A stretch of DNA of 53,527 bases. Origin: Spirochaetota bacterium. Lineage in GTDB: Bacteria > Spirochaetota > UBA4802 > UBA5550. The notes under the pieces are model-generated. The model was not told the DNA's origin. It did not search any database and saw only the letters and a program-made list of their open reading frames with translations. Positions 32,036-41,103 of the stretch are shown in pieces (within the stretch, counting starts at the first letter, position 1; every line of letters starts with the position of its first letter). Position numbers and translations under genes: made by a program. The stretch spans positions 1-53,527 of the forward strand of contig QKCL01000003.1 of NCBI GenBank assembly GCA_003246895.1, written 5' to 3'.

Positions 32036-34858
32036 ATGTCAGAAAGGATGAAGAGAGCTGTTTACATTATATTGCCGGCAGTTGTCGCGGTGCTATTGTT
32101 CAAGCTTACTCTTGGGAAGTGGGATCGAATTGCGGGAATATACCCATATCTTAACAGAATATTCTCTGTGATTGTTCTGGCCTGGCTTTCTGTGAAGCTC
32201 CTGAAAATTCATGAAAAAACCGCAGGATTTTCATCTTTATTAAAAAAAATTTTTATCGGATGCGGTATTCTGTCTGTGTCTGTTTCTGTTTTTCTCGTTA
32301 TCTGGTATAATTACTGTTTTTTTCCCGATGATGAGGATTATCTTTTAAAACAGGCTGATTCTGTAACATATAACGGTAATAGTATTGAACGGGTCCAGTC
32401 TGACCTGGTGAGAGAACTCGGTAAAAGCATAATCTCCTCCCCACTTGAAAAGAAGGATCTGGATTATCTCCTTAACCCTGAACTGAAAAGCAGGGATATC
32501 TATATTGATGAAAACCCTTACGGAAATAATTCACGGAACAACCTGAAATATGCGACGGGTAAAACCTTTTATTATATTTATCAGAAGAACTGCGCTGTTA
32601 TTAAGAATCACTCATCAATCAGATGGACGCAGAAACAATCTCGGTCGGAGAGATTTCTTGAATTTGACGCGGTTATTCCAAATATTGACAGCAGCAGTAA
32701 TTTTCACGGCCGTGTAGTTGTTTCATATTCACTGCAGGGCGGAAAAAAGGTGAAGTTATATGAAAAAAATATCGGTTCTGAAGTAAAACCTGATATTGAA
32801 GCATTCCGATTTTCGAATGTTTTCAAGGCTGTACTGTTTTATCTTAAGAATCCTGGACGTTCTGTGATAACAGATAATACGGGGTGGGAAAAGATTAAGT
32901 TGGCTATACCCAGAGAAAAGGGGTCGCTTGAAATAAGGTTTGAATCCAGTGAACATGATAATGCCTATTTCTTTGCAGGTACACCGCGTGTATTTGAAGC
33001 AGAAAAGAAACCTTTAAAAAAGGAACTGAATATTGTTTATATAATATTTGATACAATAGGTCAGCCACATATTGATTTGTATGAATATTATAAGCTCTTT
33101 AAGGAAAAGGGCTATGATGCAGCCATAAGTGAAATGGGGAAAAATAACGTAAGGACACCGGAGATAGACAGATATTTTGATAAATCCATACTGTTCTACA
33201 ATATGACCACAGAAGGGGAAACTACAAGGCCTTCAATAGTTTCTTTATGGACTTCACAGATTTATACTAAGTGCCGCATGCCTGTTTTCAGGAATATCGT
33301 TTCTATTAAGAATCAGAAGAAATTTTATGAGAAAGAATTTGCCACACTTGGTGATGAACTTTCAAAAAGGGGATACCTTACAAAGCAGATTGCCTGCAAT
33401 GCACAGGGGCATAATGTTTCCGGTGTAGGTTCAGATCTGGGCTTTGATGAGAATCATGATTATACCATGGAGACTTCCGAGTATCCGGCAAATATAAAGC
33501 ATATAGTAAAATTTTTAGAGGAAAACCAGAAGAGAAAGTTTTTTCTATACACCCATTTGAATATACCGCATACTCCCAAGTGGATTCCTTCAAAGTATTT
33601 TATAAATGAGCTATGGGGATCAATGTTCAATATCGATGCTGCCAAAATCAGGGGCAACATAAGATATGCAGATTTTAATTTCAAAATGATAATGGATACA
33701 CTGAAAAAACTGAAGCTTGATAAAAATACACTTGTTGTTCTTACGGCAGATCACAGCATGGGGGAACCCTTTCTGTTCAGGGAAAAGCCCGGAAGGCAGC
33801 TTTCTGCTGCTATGAAAAACGGCCGTGAATCGCAAAGTGTTGCTACCTTTCACCCAAATGCCATTTATGCAAGAAAGGGCGGGCAGCATCTCTATAGTGA
33901 CTATATGAAAATTCCGTTTATTGTTATCCCCCCTGCCGGTGTAGTAAATGGAGTAAAGAAAAATGAAACCTACATCAGCACACTCGATGTTGCACCAACT
34001 CTTCTTGATATAACTACCGGAGAAAAACAGAAAAAATTCAGCGGCAGCTCGTTCAAAAATCTTCTTGAAAAGCCTGAAACTGAGATGAAGTACACACATG
34101 AGTTTATTCCAATGGTTGGAAGATTCATGCGCGGCTTTATATATCAGGGAAGATACAAGTACTGGTGGAATATTACAGGAATTTACAAATATGATGTTAA
34201 AAAAGGCATTAAGTATATAAAACAGCCGGAACATCTCTATGATCTTGAAAATGACTATTTCAATACTAAAAACCTTGTAAGTGATGAAAAATACCGGGAT
34301 GTCCTCAGAAGAATGAGAGTTCTGCGTATGAATTCTTATAGAGATTATGATGAGATTAATTTTCTGCAGTTCCCTGAGTTTTCCAAACCCGGGGAGAGGC
34401 TGGATGTAAAAATTGAGGCCATTGGAGGAGAAATAGTATATCCCGAAGTATTCGGCAAAAATATCTCCTACAAAAGAAAATCTTCCGGTAAACTGGAACT
34501 TGCGGTTCGCAATGACAGTGCAAACAGAATTTTTTCATTTGAAACAAAACCCTATAGAAGCAGACTAAAAATTAGTATATATTCAAACGGTAGACCTGTT
34601 AATTCAGACAGGATAAAAATTGGAGTTGAAAAAAATAACCCCTTTGGAAAGGTAATAAGCCTGAATGATCCTTCTGACTTCTTTGTTTCAAGGATTACCG
34701 GACGTACCGGTTATGAAAGTACGGATACGGAAAAGGGCTTTGTTTATTTTTTCAGGGTTCCGGTAAATTACTGGCTTGAAATGAACAGTGATACCAAGGA
34801 TATAAATCTCAGCCCGGGAATCAAGGAAGTTCTCCGTGGGTGGGGATACATTCAGTGA
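32036..34858 (+). CDS. Membrane alkaline-phosphatase-superfamily enzyme (sulfatase/phosphotransferase fold)
   Basis: 940 residues. Three hydrophobic segments lie within residues ~5-105, then an extracytoplasmic region. From ~330 the metal-binding core appears: NIVYIIFDT, nucleophile region T396-T397-R398-P399-S400-I401 (GETTRPSI), KFFLYTHLNIPHTPK, and LTADHS (D572-H573). Aligning TRPSIVSLW with the sulfatase motif CxPSRxSLL puts Thr at the nucleophile and Ile at the signature Arg. It is therefore probably a phospho- or phosphoglycerol-type transferase or phosphatase, not a formylglycine sulfatase. About 250 further C-terminal residues are unassigned. The start is set at 32036 (GGGAG five bases upstream). 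First gene of a four-gene operon. Confidence 0.8.
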   Translation: MSERMKRAVYIILPAVVAVLLFKLTLGKWDRIAGIYPYLNRIFSVIVLAWLSVKLLKIHEKTAGFSSLLKKIFIGCGILSVSVSVFLVIWYNYCFFPDDEDYLLKQADSVTYNGNSIERVQSDLVRELGKSIISSPLEKKDLDYLLNPELKSRDIYIDENPYGNNSRNNLKYATGKTFYYIYQKNCAVIKNHSSIRWTQKQSRSERFLEFDAVIPNIDSSSNFHGRVVVSYSLQGGKKVKLYEKNIGSEVKPDIEAFRFSNVFKAVLFYLKNPGRSVITDNTGWEKIKLAIPREKGSLEIRFESSEHDNAYFFAGTPRVFEAEKKPLKKELNIVYIIFDTIGQPHIDLYEYYKLFKEKGYDAAISEMGKNNVRTPEIDRYFDKSILFYNMTTEGETTRPSIVSLWTSQIYTKCRMPVFRNIVSIKNQKKFYEKEFATLGDELSKRGYLTKQIACNAQGHNVSGVGSDLGFDENHDYTMETSEYPANIKHIVKFLEENQKRKFFLYTHLNIPHTPKWIPSKYFINELWGSMFNIDAAKIRGNIRYADFNFKMIMDTLKKLKLDKNTLVVLTADHSMGEPFLFREKPGRQLSAAMKNGRESQSVATFHPNAIYARKGGQHLYSDYMKIPFIVIPPAGVVNGVKKNETYISTLDVAPTLLDITTGEKQKKFSGSSFKNLLEKPETEMKYTHEFIPMVGRFMRGFIYQGRYKYWWNITGIYKYDVKKGIKYIKQPEHLYDLENDYFNTKNLVSDEKYRDVLRRMRVLRMNSYRDYDEINFLQFPEFSKPGERLDVKIEAIGGEIVYPEVFGKNISYKRKSSGKLELAVRNDSANRIFSFETKPYRSRLKISIYSNGRPVNSDRIKIGVEKNNPFGKVISLNDPSDFFVSRITGRTGYESTDTEKGFVYFFRVPVNYWLEMNSDTKDINLSPGIKEVLRGWGYIQ

Positions 34859-34876
34859 GATTTTAAGGAGTATATT

Positions 34877-35953
34877 ATGGCAGTGAGCAATAAAAATCAG
34901 GTTTTTAAAAGAAGTTTATGGAACAAGGTCCGTATAGGAACACACTATCTGGGCAGATATATAATGAAAAAGCCTGTTGTCTTTAACCTGAATTTTAATG
35001 TGACAAATATATGTAACCAGCAGTGTCCCATGTGTAATGCTGCTCTTCCGGGAAGGGGGGGAGAATCGGTAACTTTTGATTCCTATGTGAATTTGATAGA
35101 GAAACTGAATCCATATAATATAGCATCCCTGACTATTTCCGGAGGGGAACCCTCTCTTGTTAAGGATATTGATAAAATTCTCGATTATTCAGCGAAAAAG
35201 TTTCCCTTTGGAGTAAATGTAAATTCGAATCTCTATGGTTCTGAAAAAATAGTAAGGCCCTTTGCTGAAGCTGCACTTCGTAACAACATCAGAATAGGCA
35301 CTTCATTCGACGGTCTCGGCGCTGTTGCCGACAGGTTAAGGGGGGCTAAAAATGTTTCCAAAAGGGTTCTGGCAAATATAGAAATGGTGACTGAAATGAG
35401 AAAGGAAATGGGGTCAAAGTCAACCCTGAACATGAATACAGTTATTTCAGACCAGAACCTGCATCAGATACCTGAAATTCTTGATATTTCACAGAAATAC
35501 GGATGGACCCAGACAATTGCGCCGTGGAACAGTTTCTTCTATCAGGATCAAAATCCGAATATGCCTACACTGAAGTACAGCGAGGAACTGCAGAAGGTGG
35601 TTGATCTGGCTCTGACAAGGGAGAATGTATCATGTTCAAGGACATTTCTTGAAAATATTCCAAACTATGTTCAGGGTAAAACCGATAAACTCTGCCCATA
35701 CCTTACAGGCCTCTTCAGAACTTATAAAATTTTTGTGGATCCAAACGGGGATGTGTCTTTATGCAGCAGAAATCCAATAGGCAATCTCAATGAGTCAACA
35801 CTGGAAGAGATATTTGATCCGCGTTCAGAAAAATACAAAGAAGATATTGAGGGTTATAAAAAATGCCCCAAATGCTGGATGGCATGTTTTGTGGAAATAA
35901 TGCTGGCTTCACCATCTGTTTACAGAAACAGGGTAAAAAATATTTATAAATAG
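34877..35953 (+). CDS. Radical SAM enzyme with SPASM/twitch-like C-terminus
   Basis: 358 residues. The radical SAM cluster motif C46-x3-C50-x2-C53 (CNQQCPMC) is followed by LTISGGEPSLV. In the C-terminal part, CPYL, DPNGDVSLCS and CPKCWMAC give five cysteines, fewer than a full SPASM domain; this points to one auxiliary [4Fe-4S] cluster. Relatives include enzymes that modify peptides and those that modify sugars or lipids. Because the neighbour has a sulfatase fold, an anaerobic sulfatase-maturing role is tempting, but the neighbour's active site has Thr and no C/S-x-P-x-R. GGAG lies six bases before the ATG. Confidence 0.82.
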   Translation: MAVSNKNQVFKRSLWNKVRIGTHYLGRYIMKKPVVFNLNFNVTNICNQQCPMCNAALPGRGGESVTFDSYVNLIEKLNPYNIASLTISGGEPSLVKDIDKILDYSAKKFPFGVNVNSNLYGSEKIVRPFAEAALRNNIRIGTSFDGLGAVADRLRGAKNVSKRVLANIEMVTEMRKEMGSKSTLNMNTVISDQNLHQIPEILDISQKYGWTQTIAPWNSFFYQDQNPNMPTLKYSEELQKVVDLALTRENVSCSRTFLENIPNYVQGKTDKLCPYLTGLFRTYKIFVDPNGDVSLCSRNPIGNLNESTLEEIFDPRSEKYKEDIEGYKKCPKCWMACFVEIMLASPSVYRNRVKNIYK

Positions 35954-35964
35954 GCCGGGTTTTT

Positions 35965-37161
35965 ATGAATCTGAAAAATGCACTTATAACTGCGATCAGG
36001 TCCCTCAGAAGAAACAAGATGAGGTCCATGCTGACAAGTATAGGTATAATAATCGGTGTTTCATCTGTTATTCTCATGATTGGTCTCGGAAGCAGTGCAA
36101 GGATTGAGGTTAAAGATAAAGTAACAAATTTTGGAGAGAACGGAATATCCCTTGAAACAAAACCGGGAGGAAAACTCTTCACCTATAATGATGTTGCAAA
36201 TATCACAAAAGATATTTTTGAAATAAAATATTTAACTCCTGTCTGCTACAGGTCGGAAAAGTCTAATCTTCTTCGATTTCGCAATTCACTAACTCATGCA
36301 GTTGTGTGGGGTGTAAATAATGATTTCTTTGAAATCAAGGGGAGATCTGTCGCAACTGGCCGTGCCTTTACAGATGAGGATATAAATACCTATGCAAAGG
36401 TTGCAATTATAGGAGAGACTGTGAAAAAGAATCTCTTCGGCAGGCAGAATCCCATTGGTGAGCATATACTTCTTAATGATGTACCTTTGAAAATAATAGG
36501 TATAGCAAACCGTGCAGGAAGAGCTTTTTCCGGAAGGGACTTTGATAATATTGTAATCATTCCCTATACAACAACAAATGTACGTTTTTTCGGCAGGAGA
36601 TTTGTGTATAATGAACTCCTCCTTGCCACAAAGGACGACAGCATGATCAACTCCGCAGAAAAGAAACTTGTGTCATATTTCAGGCAGATGCATAATCTCA
36701 GAAGTGATGCAGAGGATGACTTCTTTATCAATACCAGCAAGCAGAAACTGAAAATGACCGAGGACATAATGACTGCTCTTTCTTTTCTCCTGGCCGGGAT
36801 CGCTTCGATTTCACTCTTTGTCGGGGGAGTTGGCATAATGAATATTATGCTTGTATCTGTAACGGAGAGGACTAGGGAAATTGGGATACGTATGGCAATA
36901 GGAGCCAAAAAGAAAGATGTTCTTGTTCAGTTTCTTATTGAGTCTGTGACGCTTACATCTGTGGGCGGATCTGTTGGTATAGCTCTGGGGCTGATTATGT
37001 ACCTGATTATTGTAATTGCACTGAAGTGGACATTTGTTTTTTCATTTGTTGCGGTTCTGCTGTCATTCTGTTTTTCAACTGCAGTTGGAGTATTTTTCGG
37101 ATATTATCCCGCAAAGAAGGCTTCAAATCTGAAGCCCATTGAAGCCCTTAAATTTGAGTAG
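35965..37161 (+). CDS. MacB/FtsX-type ABC permease without its ATPase
   Basis: 398 residues. A first membrane helix comes at residues ~20-45 (MLTSIGIIIGVSSVILMIGLG), then a periplasmic MacB_PCD domain, then three C-terminal helices with the FtsX motif VGGVGIMNIMLVSVTERTREIGIRMAIGA and YYPAKKASNLKPIEALKFE. This matches the permease half of MacB, which moves substrates out of the inner membrane by mechanotransmission. Here there is no fused or adjacent ATP-binding domain of the LolD/MacB class; the only ATPase nearby belongs to an ABC-2 pair on the other strand. It lies 11 bases after the radical SAM gene and 3 before the glycosyltransferase gene. Confidence 0.88.
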   Translation: MNLKNALITAIRSLRRNKMRSMLTSIGIIIGVSSVILMIGLGSSARIEVKDKVTNFGENGISLETKPGGKLFTYNDVANITKDIFEIKYLTPVCYRSEKSNLLRFRNSLTHAVVWGVNNDFFEIKGRSVATGRAFTDEDINTYAKVAIIGETVKKNLFGRQNPIGEHILLNDVPLKIIGIANRAGRAFSGRDFDNIVIIPYTTTNVRFFGRRFVYNELLLATKDDSMINSAEKKLVSYFRQMHNLRSDAEDDFFINTSKQKLKMTEDIMTALSFLLAGIASISLFVGGVGIMNIMLVSVTERTREIGIRMAIGAKKKDVLVQFLIESVTLTSVGGSVGIALGLIMYLIIVIALKWTFVFSFVAVLLSFCFSTAVGVFFGYYPAKKASNLKPIEALKFE

Positions 37162-37164
37162 GTT

Positions 37165-38802
37165 ATGATTTCAGAAAATTTGAATTTTTTTAAAAACAGA
37201 CGGATCCTCTGGTTCATGTTTCTTTTCAGTCTCATTTTTATAATGAGACTGCCCACACTTTTTAACGACTACTACGACGTGGATGAACTTGCAGCGATCT
37301 GTCAGGCACGCGACTATCTTGCTGGGGATATACCAGGAGTGGATTTTTCAGAGAGCAAGAAACCTCTCTATCATTTGATCTTCAAGGGGGCATACTCTCT
37401 TTCAATGAGCCATGGATGGGTCATTGTTCATGTTGTGACAATATTTTTTATTTTTGTGACATCACTCTTCCTGTACCTTATTGGAAGGAGAGTGGACTGC
37501 GAGAATACCGGATTAGTATCCGCCATGCTCTATGGGGTACTCATTTCTTCATTCAACCGGCAGTTTATGGCTACAAATGGTGAAGTTATATATAATCTTT
37601 TTCTTGCCGCAGGCCTTCTCTTGTTTATTATTTCAATTGAATCTGAAAAAATCAGGAGAGTGTTGTCATTTGCAGCTGCGGTTGTAATGGGGCTCTGTGC
37701 GTGGCAGGTGAAATTTCACGGCATAATTCTCATACTGTTTATGGCCTTTTTTATTGTGATTTATATTCCATATATTAAGTTCGGCCTCAGGAACAGGTAT
37801 TTCCTGTTTCTCTTCATTTCAGGATTTTCTCTCATGGGGCTCATTCTGGTTCTCAAAGCTGCAGGTTTCAAGCCGGCAGGTGATGCAGTTGCACAGGCCC
37901 TTTCTCTTCTGTATTACGCCAGTTCCCCTGGGAGAAATTTCACCATTGCGGATCTGCTCATAAGATTTTTTCACAGACAGACCCTGATCGGCCTGTGGCA
38001 TTTTGTGCTCTGGGTGCCCGCGGCACTGATTATTTTCAGGTTTGTAAAATTCAGATTCAAAGGGAAGGGGCTGTCGGAATCGGCGGTTATACTGTTTGCC
38101 CTGATAACATATTTAATGATATTTGGAGGAGGGGCCAGGATATACTTCCACTACTACATGGCTGCATACCCATTCCTGTCCATTGCGGCTGCCATGGCAA
38201 TAAATAATCCGAATTTTTACAGAATGGATGTATTCAGAAGAAAATTTACGCTGCTCCTTGCCATTCCCGGTCTTTTCTTCTTTTTATGGAATATGAAGGA
38301 TATATACATAAGGCATTTTGCTCAGCAGGCTTTCTACAATGAAGGCAGGGTTCTTTACTGGACGAGGGCTGTTCTGGCAGGGACATTCAATCATTACCTT
38401 CTTCCGGGTAAGGAGTATCTTGAAACAGTTAATTATATCAGAAATAATACCGGATCCTCTGACAGGCTTTTTGTATGGGGAGACGGCCCATATCTGAACT
38501 ATTTTGCCGACAGAAGACAGGGCGGAACAGGACTCTGGATGAAGAATACTGCCTACAGAATAAAAGGGTATTATGATATTGGTACAGCTCAGTCTCTTGA
38601 ACAGGCTGCCGGTGAGGAGAGAGGGCTTGTTGCAGTACTTGAAAGAAAGAAGCCTGAACTGATCGTGGATGTTTCTGGAAATGGCCTTTCCGGTTTCAGG
38701 GTGCCTCTTTCAACCCTGAAAGTTCTTAATAAATATATAAGTACAAAGTACAGGAAGGAAAAGAATATAAACGGTTTTGAAATTTACAGGAGAGTTCTAT
38801 GA
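37165..38802 (+). CDS. GT39/ArnT-like membrane glycosyltransferase
   Basis: 545 residues with about ten or more membrane helices in the first ~400, then a soluble periplasmic tail. The acidic motif YYDVDE (residues 36-41) after the first helix is the metal/donor-binding signature of GT-C enzymes in the dolichyl/undecaprenyl-phosphate sugar transferase class (PMT_2). The C-terminal part has NYIRNNTGSSDRLFVWGDGPYLNYFADRR across 29 residues. It should move a sugar from a polyprenyl-phosphate donor to an acceptor on the outer face of the inner membrane. It is last of the four-gene operon. The start follows TAGG and lies 3 bases after the previous stop. Confidence 0.82.
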   Translation: MISENLNFFKNRRILWFMFLFSLIFIMRLPTLFNDYYDVDELAAICQARDYLAGDIPGVDFSESKKPLYHLIFKGAYSLSMSHGWVIVHVVTIFFIFVTSLFLYLIGRRVDCENTGLVSAMLYGVLISSFNRQFMATNGEVIYNLFLAAGLLLFIISIESEKIRRVLSFAAAVVMGLCAWQVKFHGIILILFMAFFIVIYIPYIKFGLRNRYFLFLFISGFSLMGLILVLKAAGFKPAGDAVAQALSLLYYASSPGRNFTIADLLIRFFHRQTLIGLWHFVLWVPAALIIFRFVKFRFKGKGLSESAVILFALITYLMIFGGGARIYFHYYMAAYPFLSIAAAMAINNPNFYRMDVFRRKFTLLLAIPGLFFFLWNMKDIYIRHFAQQAFYNEGRVLYWTRAVLAGTFNHYLLPGKEYLETVNYIRNNTGSSDRLFVWGDGPYLNYFADRRQGGTGLWMKNTAYRIKGYYDIGTAQSLEQAAGEERGLVAVLERKKPELIVDVSGNGLSGFRVPLSTLKVLNKYISTKYRKEKNINGFEIYRRVL

Positions 38803-38817
38803 TAAAATTCTCTCCTG
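38787..38817. terminator. Convergent terminator-like hairpin
   Basis: CAGGAGAG (38787-38794) pairs with CTCTCCTG (38810-38817) around a 15-nt loop. It spans the stop of the glycosyltransferase and precedes the convergent ABC-2 stop by seven bases. The loop is long and no strong T-run follows, so this is only moderate support. Confidence 0.4.
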
Positions 38818-38823
38818 CATATT

Positions 38824-39864
38824 TTATTCGTCCTTTTGCCATTTGAAAAGTATGGATCCGATGAGCAGAAAAAATACTGACATCCCTGCAAGTGCCATTA
38901 TATTGTATCGGATCTCGTAAAGCCCGGCTCCATCATTCATTATCATTCTTGCACTCTCCGTAAGGTGTGAAAGCGGAAAGAACTTTGAAATTACCCTGAC
39001 TCCAGGCCTGGCACCCTCCAGAGAAAACCAGACTTCCGACAGAAACATCATGGGCCATGATATTAGATTTAAAATTCCTCCTGCAAACTCTTCACTGCTG
39101 CTCCTTGATGCAATTGTAAGAGAAAGGGATATCATGCTCAGGCTCCCCAGTATGAATACAGAAAGCAGAAGCAGGTAGGAACCTCTGTTTGTGAAACCAT
39201 AAATTAAATAGCAGCCAACGTAGACTATTAAGGTGGTGATTATGATTACAAAGAGTCTGGAGAGAATCTGTGAACTCAGAAATTCAAATGCACTGAGAGG
39301 TGTAACACTCAGTCTCTTGAGAACTCCGTTTTTCCTGTATCTTACAACTGTATAGCCAACTCCGAAAAGGGCGCTGAACATCATGTTCATGGCCAGTATG
39401 CCCGGGAAGAGCCATTCAATATAGGGGATCTCCCGGATGTTCTGCACTTCCTCCTTTGTCATTGCCATTTTTGCAGGATCAAAACCGCTTGCAATGAGAG
39501 CCTTTTCTGCAACAAGTCCTTTTGGAGATGTTGTGCTGTTCCAGAATCTGCCGCTCCCTTCATCTATGAGCAGGTCAATTCTGTGATGGCTGAGTTTTGT
39601 TATACCTGAATTTATGCTGTCTATGTCCACAAAATCAAATATACCTGTCTTCCTGAACCGTGATATCTGTTCTGCAATTTCAGAGGTCGCCGCTTTACCC
39701 GTAATGATTCCGATTTTGTACTGTTTCTTTCCGTCCTGGCTGAAGAGCAGGCTGAATCCAACTATTATCAGAAAGGGGAAGAGTATGTTCCAGCCGAAAC
39801 CTGACTTGTCCCGGTAAAATTCCTTGTTTCGTGAAATAAGCAGAAGCCATATTCTTTTAAGCAT
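38824..39864 (-). CDS. ABC-2 type exporter permease
   Basis: 346 residues. One N-terminal membrane segment (NILFPFLIIVGFSLLF) is followed by a periplasmic domain of ~130 residues, then five helices in the second half; the SWPMMFLSEVWFSLEGA segment is the conserved late helix of the ABC-2/YadH-DrrB class. It pairs with the ATPase gene 10 bases upstream in the operon. Such exporters move drugs, lipids or polysaccharide precursors; the substrate here is unknown. Confidence 0.88.
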   Translation of the reverse strand: MLKRIWLLLISRNKEFYRDKSGFGWNILFPFLIIVGFSLLFSQDGKKQYKIGIITGKAATSEIAEQISRFRKTGIFDFVDIDSINSGITKLSHHRIDLLIDEGSGRFWNSTTSPKGLVAEKALIASGFDPAKMAMTKEEVQNIREIPYIEWLFPGILAMNMMFSALFGVGYTVVRYRKNGVLKRLSVTPLSAFEFLSSQILSRLFVIIITTLIVYVGCYLIYGFTNRGSYLLLLSVFILGSLSMISLSLTIASRSSSEEFAGGILNLISWPMMFLSEVWFSLEGARPGVRVISKFFPLSHLTESARMIMNDGAGLYEIRYNIMALAGMSVFFLLIGSILFKWQKDE

Positions 39865-39874
39865 TATCTGTTCC

Positions 39875-40759
39875 TTATGTTCTGAGGGAGTGACCTGTGA
39901 GACTCAGGAAAACATCTTCAAGATTCGGTGTCCTCACTGTGAGTCCCGAGAGGTCTGCTCCTGATGCTGCAAGGGCCTGTATGCAGCTGTTGAGTTTATC
40001 TGTCTGTATCTCCACAGAATCATCCTTTCTGTACCATTTACAGCTTATACCTGTAAGTATACTTTCAGGTATATCGGGCGGGAGTATAATTGTTGATCTG
40101 CCTCCATGCTTCTTAAGGAGGCCTTCAGTTGTATCAAAATCTATTATTTTCCCGCTGTCCATTATGGCTATTTCATCGCAGAGTTTTTCAGCCTCTTCCA
40201 TGTAGTGAGTAGTGAGAATAAGTGTTTTTCCCATATTCTTTATGTGGCCCACAATATCCCAGAGATGGCGTCTGGCCTGTGGATCCAGTCCGGTGGTGGG
40301 TTCATCAAGCACTATGAGTTCCGGATCATTTGCAAGTGCAATTGCAAGAAGCAGCCTCTGTTTCTGCCCTCCCGAAATTTTCCGGTTGTCCCTGTCCAGT
40401 ATGTCCTGAAGCATGCAAACTTCTATAAGCCAGTCCAGATCGGCATGTTCATGGTACATTCCCATGAATGTCCTGACAGTTTCAATTACTGAAAGAAACT
40501 GCGGAAGTTCCGTGTTCTGGAATTGTATTCCCACTTTTGCCTTGAATTCCCTTCCCCTTGGTTTTCCATTGAAGAGAATCTCTCCTGAGTCAGCTTTGAG
40601 AATACCTTCTATGAGTTCTATAGTTGTGGTTTTCCCTGCTCCATTTGGGCCCAGAAGGCCGAAACATGTTCCGGATTTAATTGAGAAGCTTACTCCGTCA
40701 ACGGCCTTTATCTTGCCGTAGTGTTTCCTGAGGTCCCTGACCTCCAGTATATTTGTCAT
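39875..40759 (-). CDS. ABC exporter ATP-binding protein (ABC-2 class)
   Basis: 294 residues. Walker A GPNGAGKTT near residue 38, Q-loop QFQNTELPQ, signature ISGGQKQRL, Walker B LIVLDEPTTGLD, and H-loop LTTHYMEEAEKL. A C-terminal domain of ~80 residues is typical of DrrA/CcmA-like ATPases. It partners the ABC-2 permease downstream. The ATG overlaps the stop of the small upstream gene by four bases. Confidence 0.92.
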   Translation of the reverse strand: MTNILEVRDLRKHYGKIKAVDGVSFSIKSGTCFGLLGPNGAGKTTTIELIEGILKADSGEILFNGKPRGREFKAKVGIQFQNTELPQFLSVIETVRTFMGMYHEHADLDWLIEVCMLQDILDRDNRKISGGQKQRLLLAIALANDPELIVLDEPTTGLDPQARRHLWDIVGHIKNMGKTLILTTHYMEEAEKLCDEIAIMDSGKIIDFDTTEGLLKKHGGRSTIILPPDIPESILTGISCKWYRKDDSVEIQTDKLNSCIQALAASGADLSGLTVRTPNLEDVFLSLTGHSLRT

Positions 40760-40998
40760 CTCTTTACTTTACTAACCAGCCATAATAGAATGAGTGCTCC
40801 CACTGTGGCAGAGATTATCTGTGCAATTATTCCGTACATTCTGAAACCTGCAAGATGAAAAAGGAACCCTCCGATTAGTGCTCCGCCTATACCTACAACG
40901 AGATTGCCCAAAAGGCCGAAACCTTTCCCCTTTCTGATAAGGCCTGCCAGGAATCCTGCTGCAAGGCCAACTATTATCAAAATAATTATTCCCTTCAT
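40756..40998 (-). CDS. GlsB/YeaQ/YmgE-family small membrane protein
   Basis: 80 residues with three hydrophobic, Gly-rich segments: GLAAGFLAGLIRKGKGFGLLG, split here by a short basic loop, then GNLVVGIGGALIGGFLF and an ATVGALILLWLVSK end. This matches the transglycosylase-associated (GlsB/YeaQ) family, usually stress-induced and of unclear biochemical role. GGAGG lies about eight bases before the ATG. It is the first gene of a transcript with the ABC-2 exporter and overlaps the ATPase gene by four bases, which is an unusual pairing. Confidence 0.9.
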   Translation of the reverse strand: MKGIIILIIVGLAAGFLAGLIRKGKGFGLLGNLVVGIGGALIGGFLFHLAGFRMYGIIAQIISATVGALILLWLVSKVKR

Positions 40999-41103
40999 CT
41001 GTCGCCTCCATGTTACTTTATGGTTTTATATTATTGATACAATCTGTTTTTATTAAGGTCAATTGTAAATTGTAATTCAGATTTATTTCAGTCATTATTC
41101 TGT

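Noticed and set aside
34877-35953. Radical SAM gene as an anaerobic sulfatase-maturing enzyme
   Set aside because: The neighbouring sulfatase-fold protein has Thr-Arg-Pro-Ser-Ile, not C/S-x-P-x-R, and the SPASM region has too few cysteines for a full anSME.
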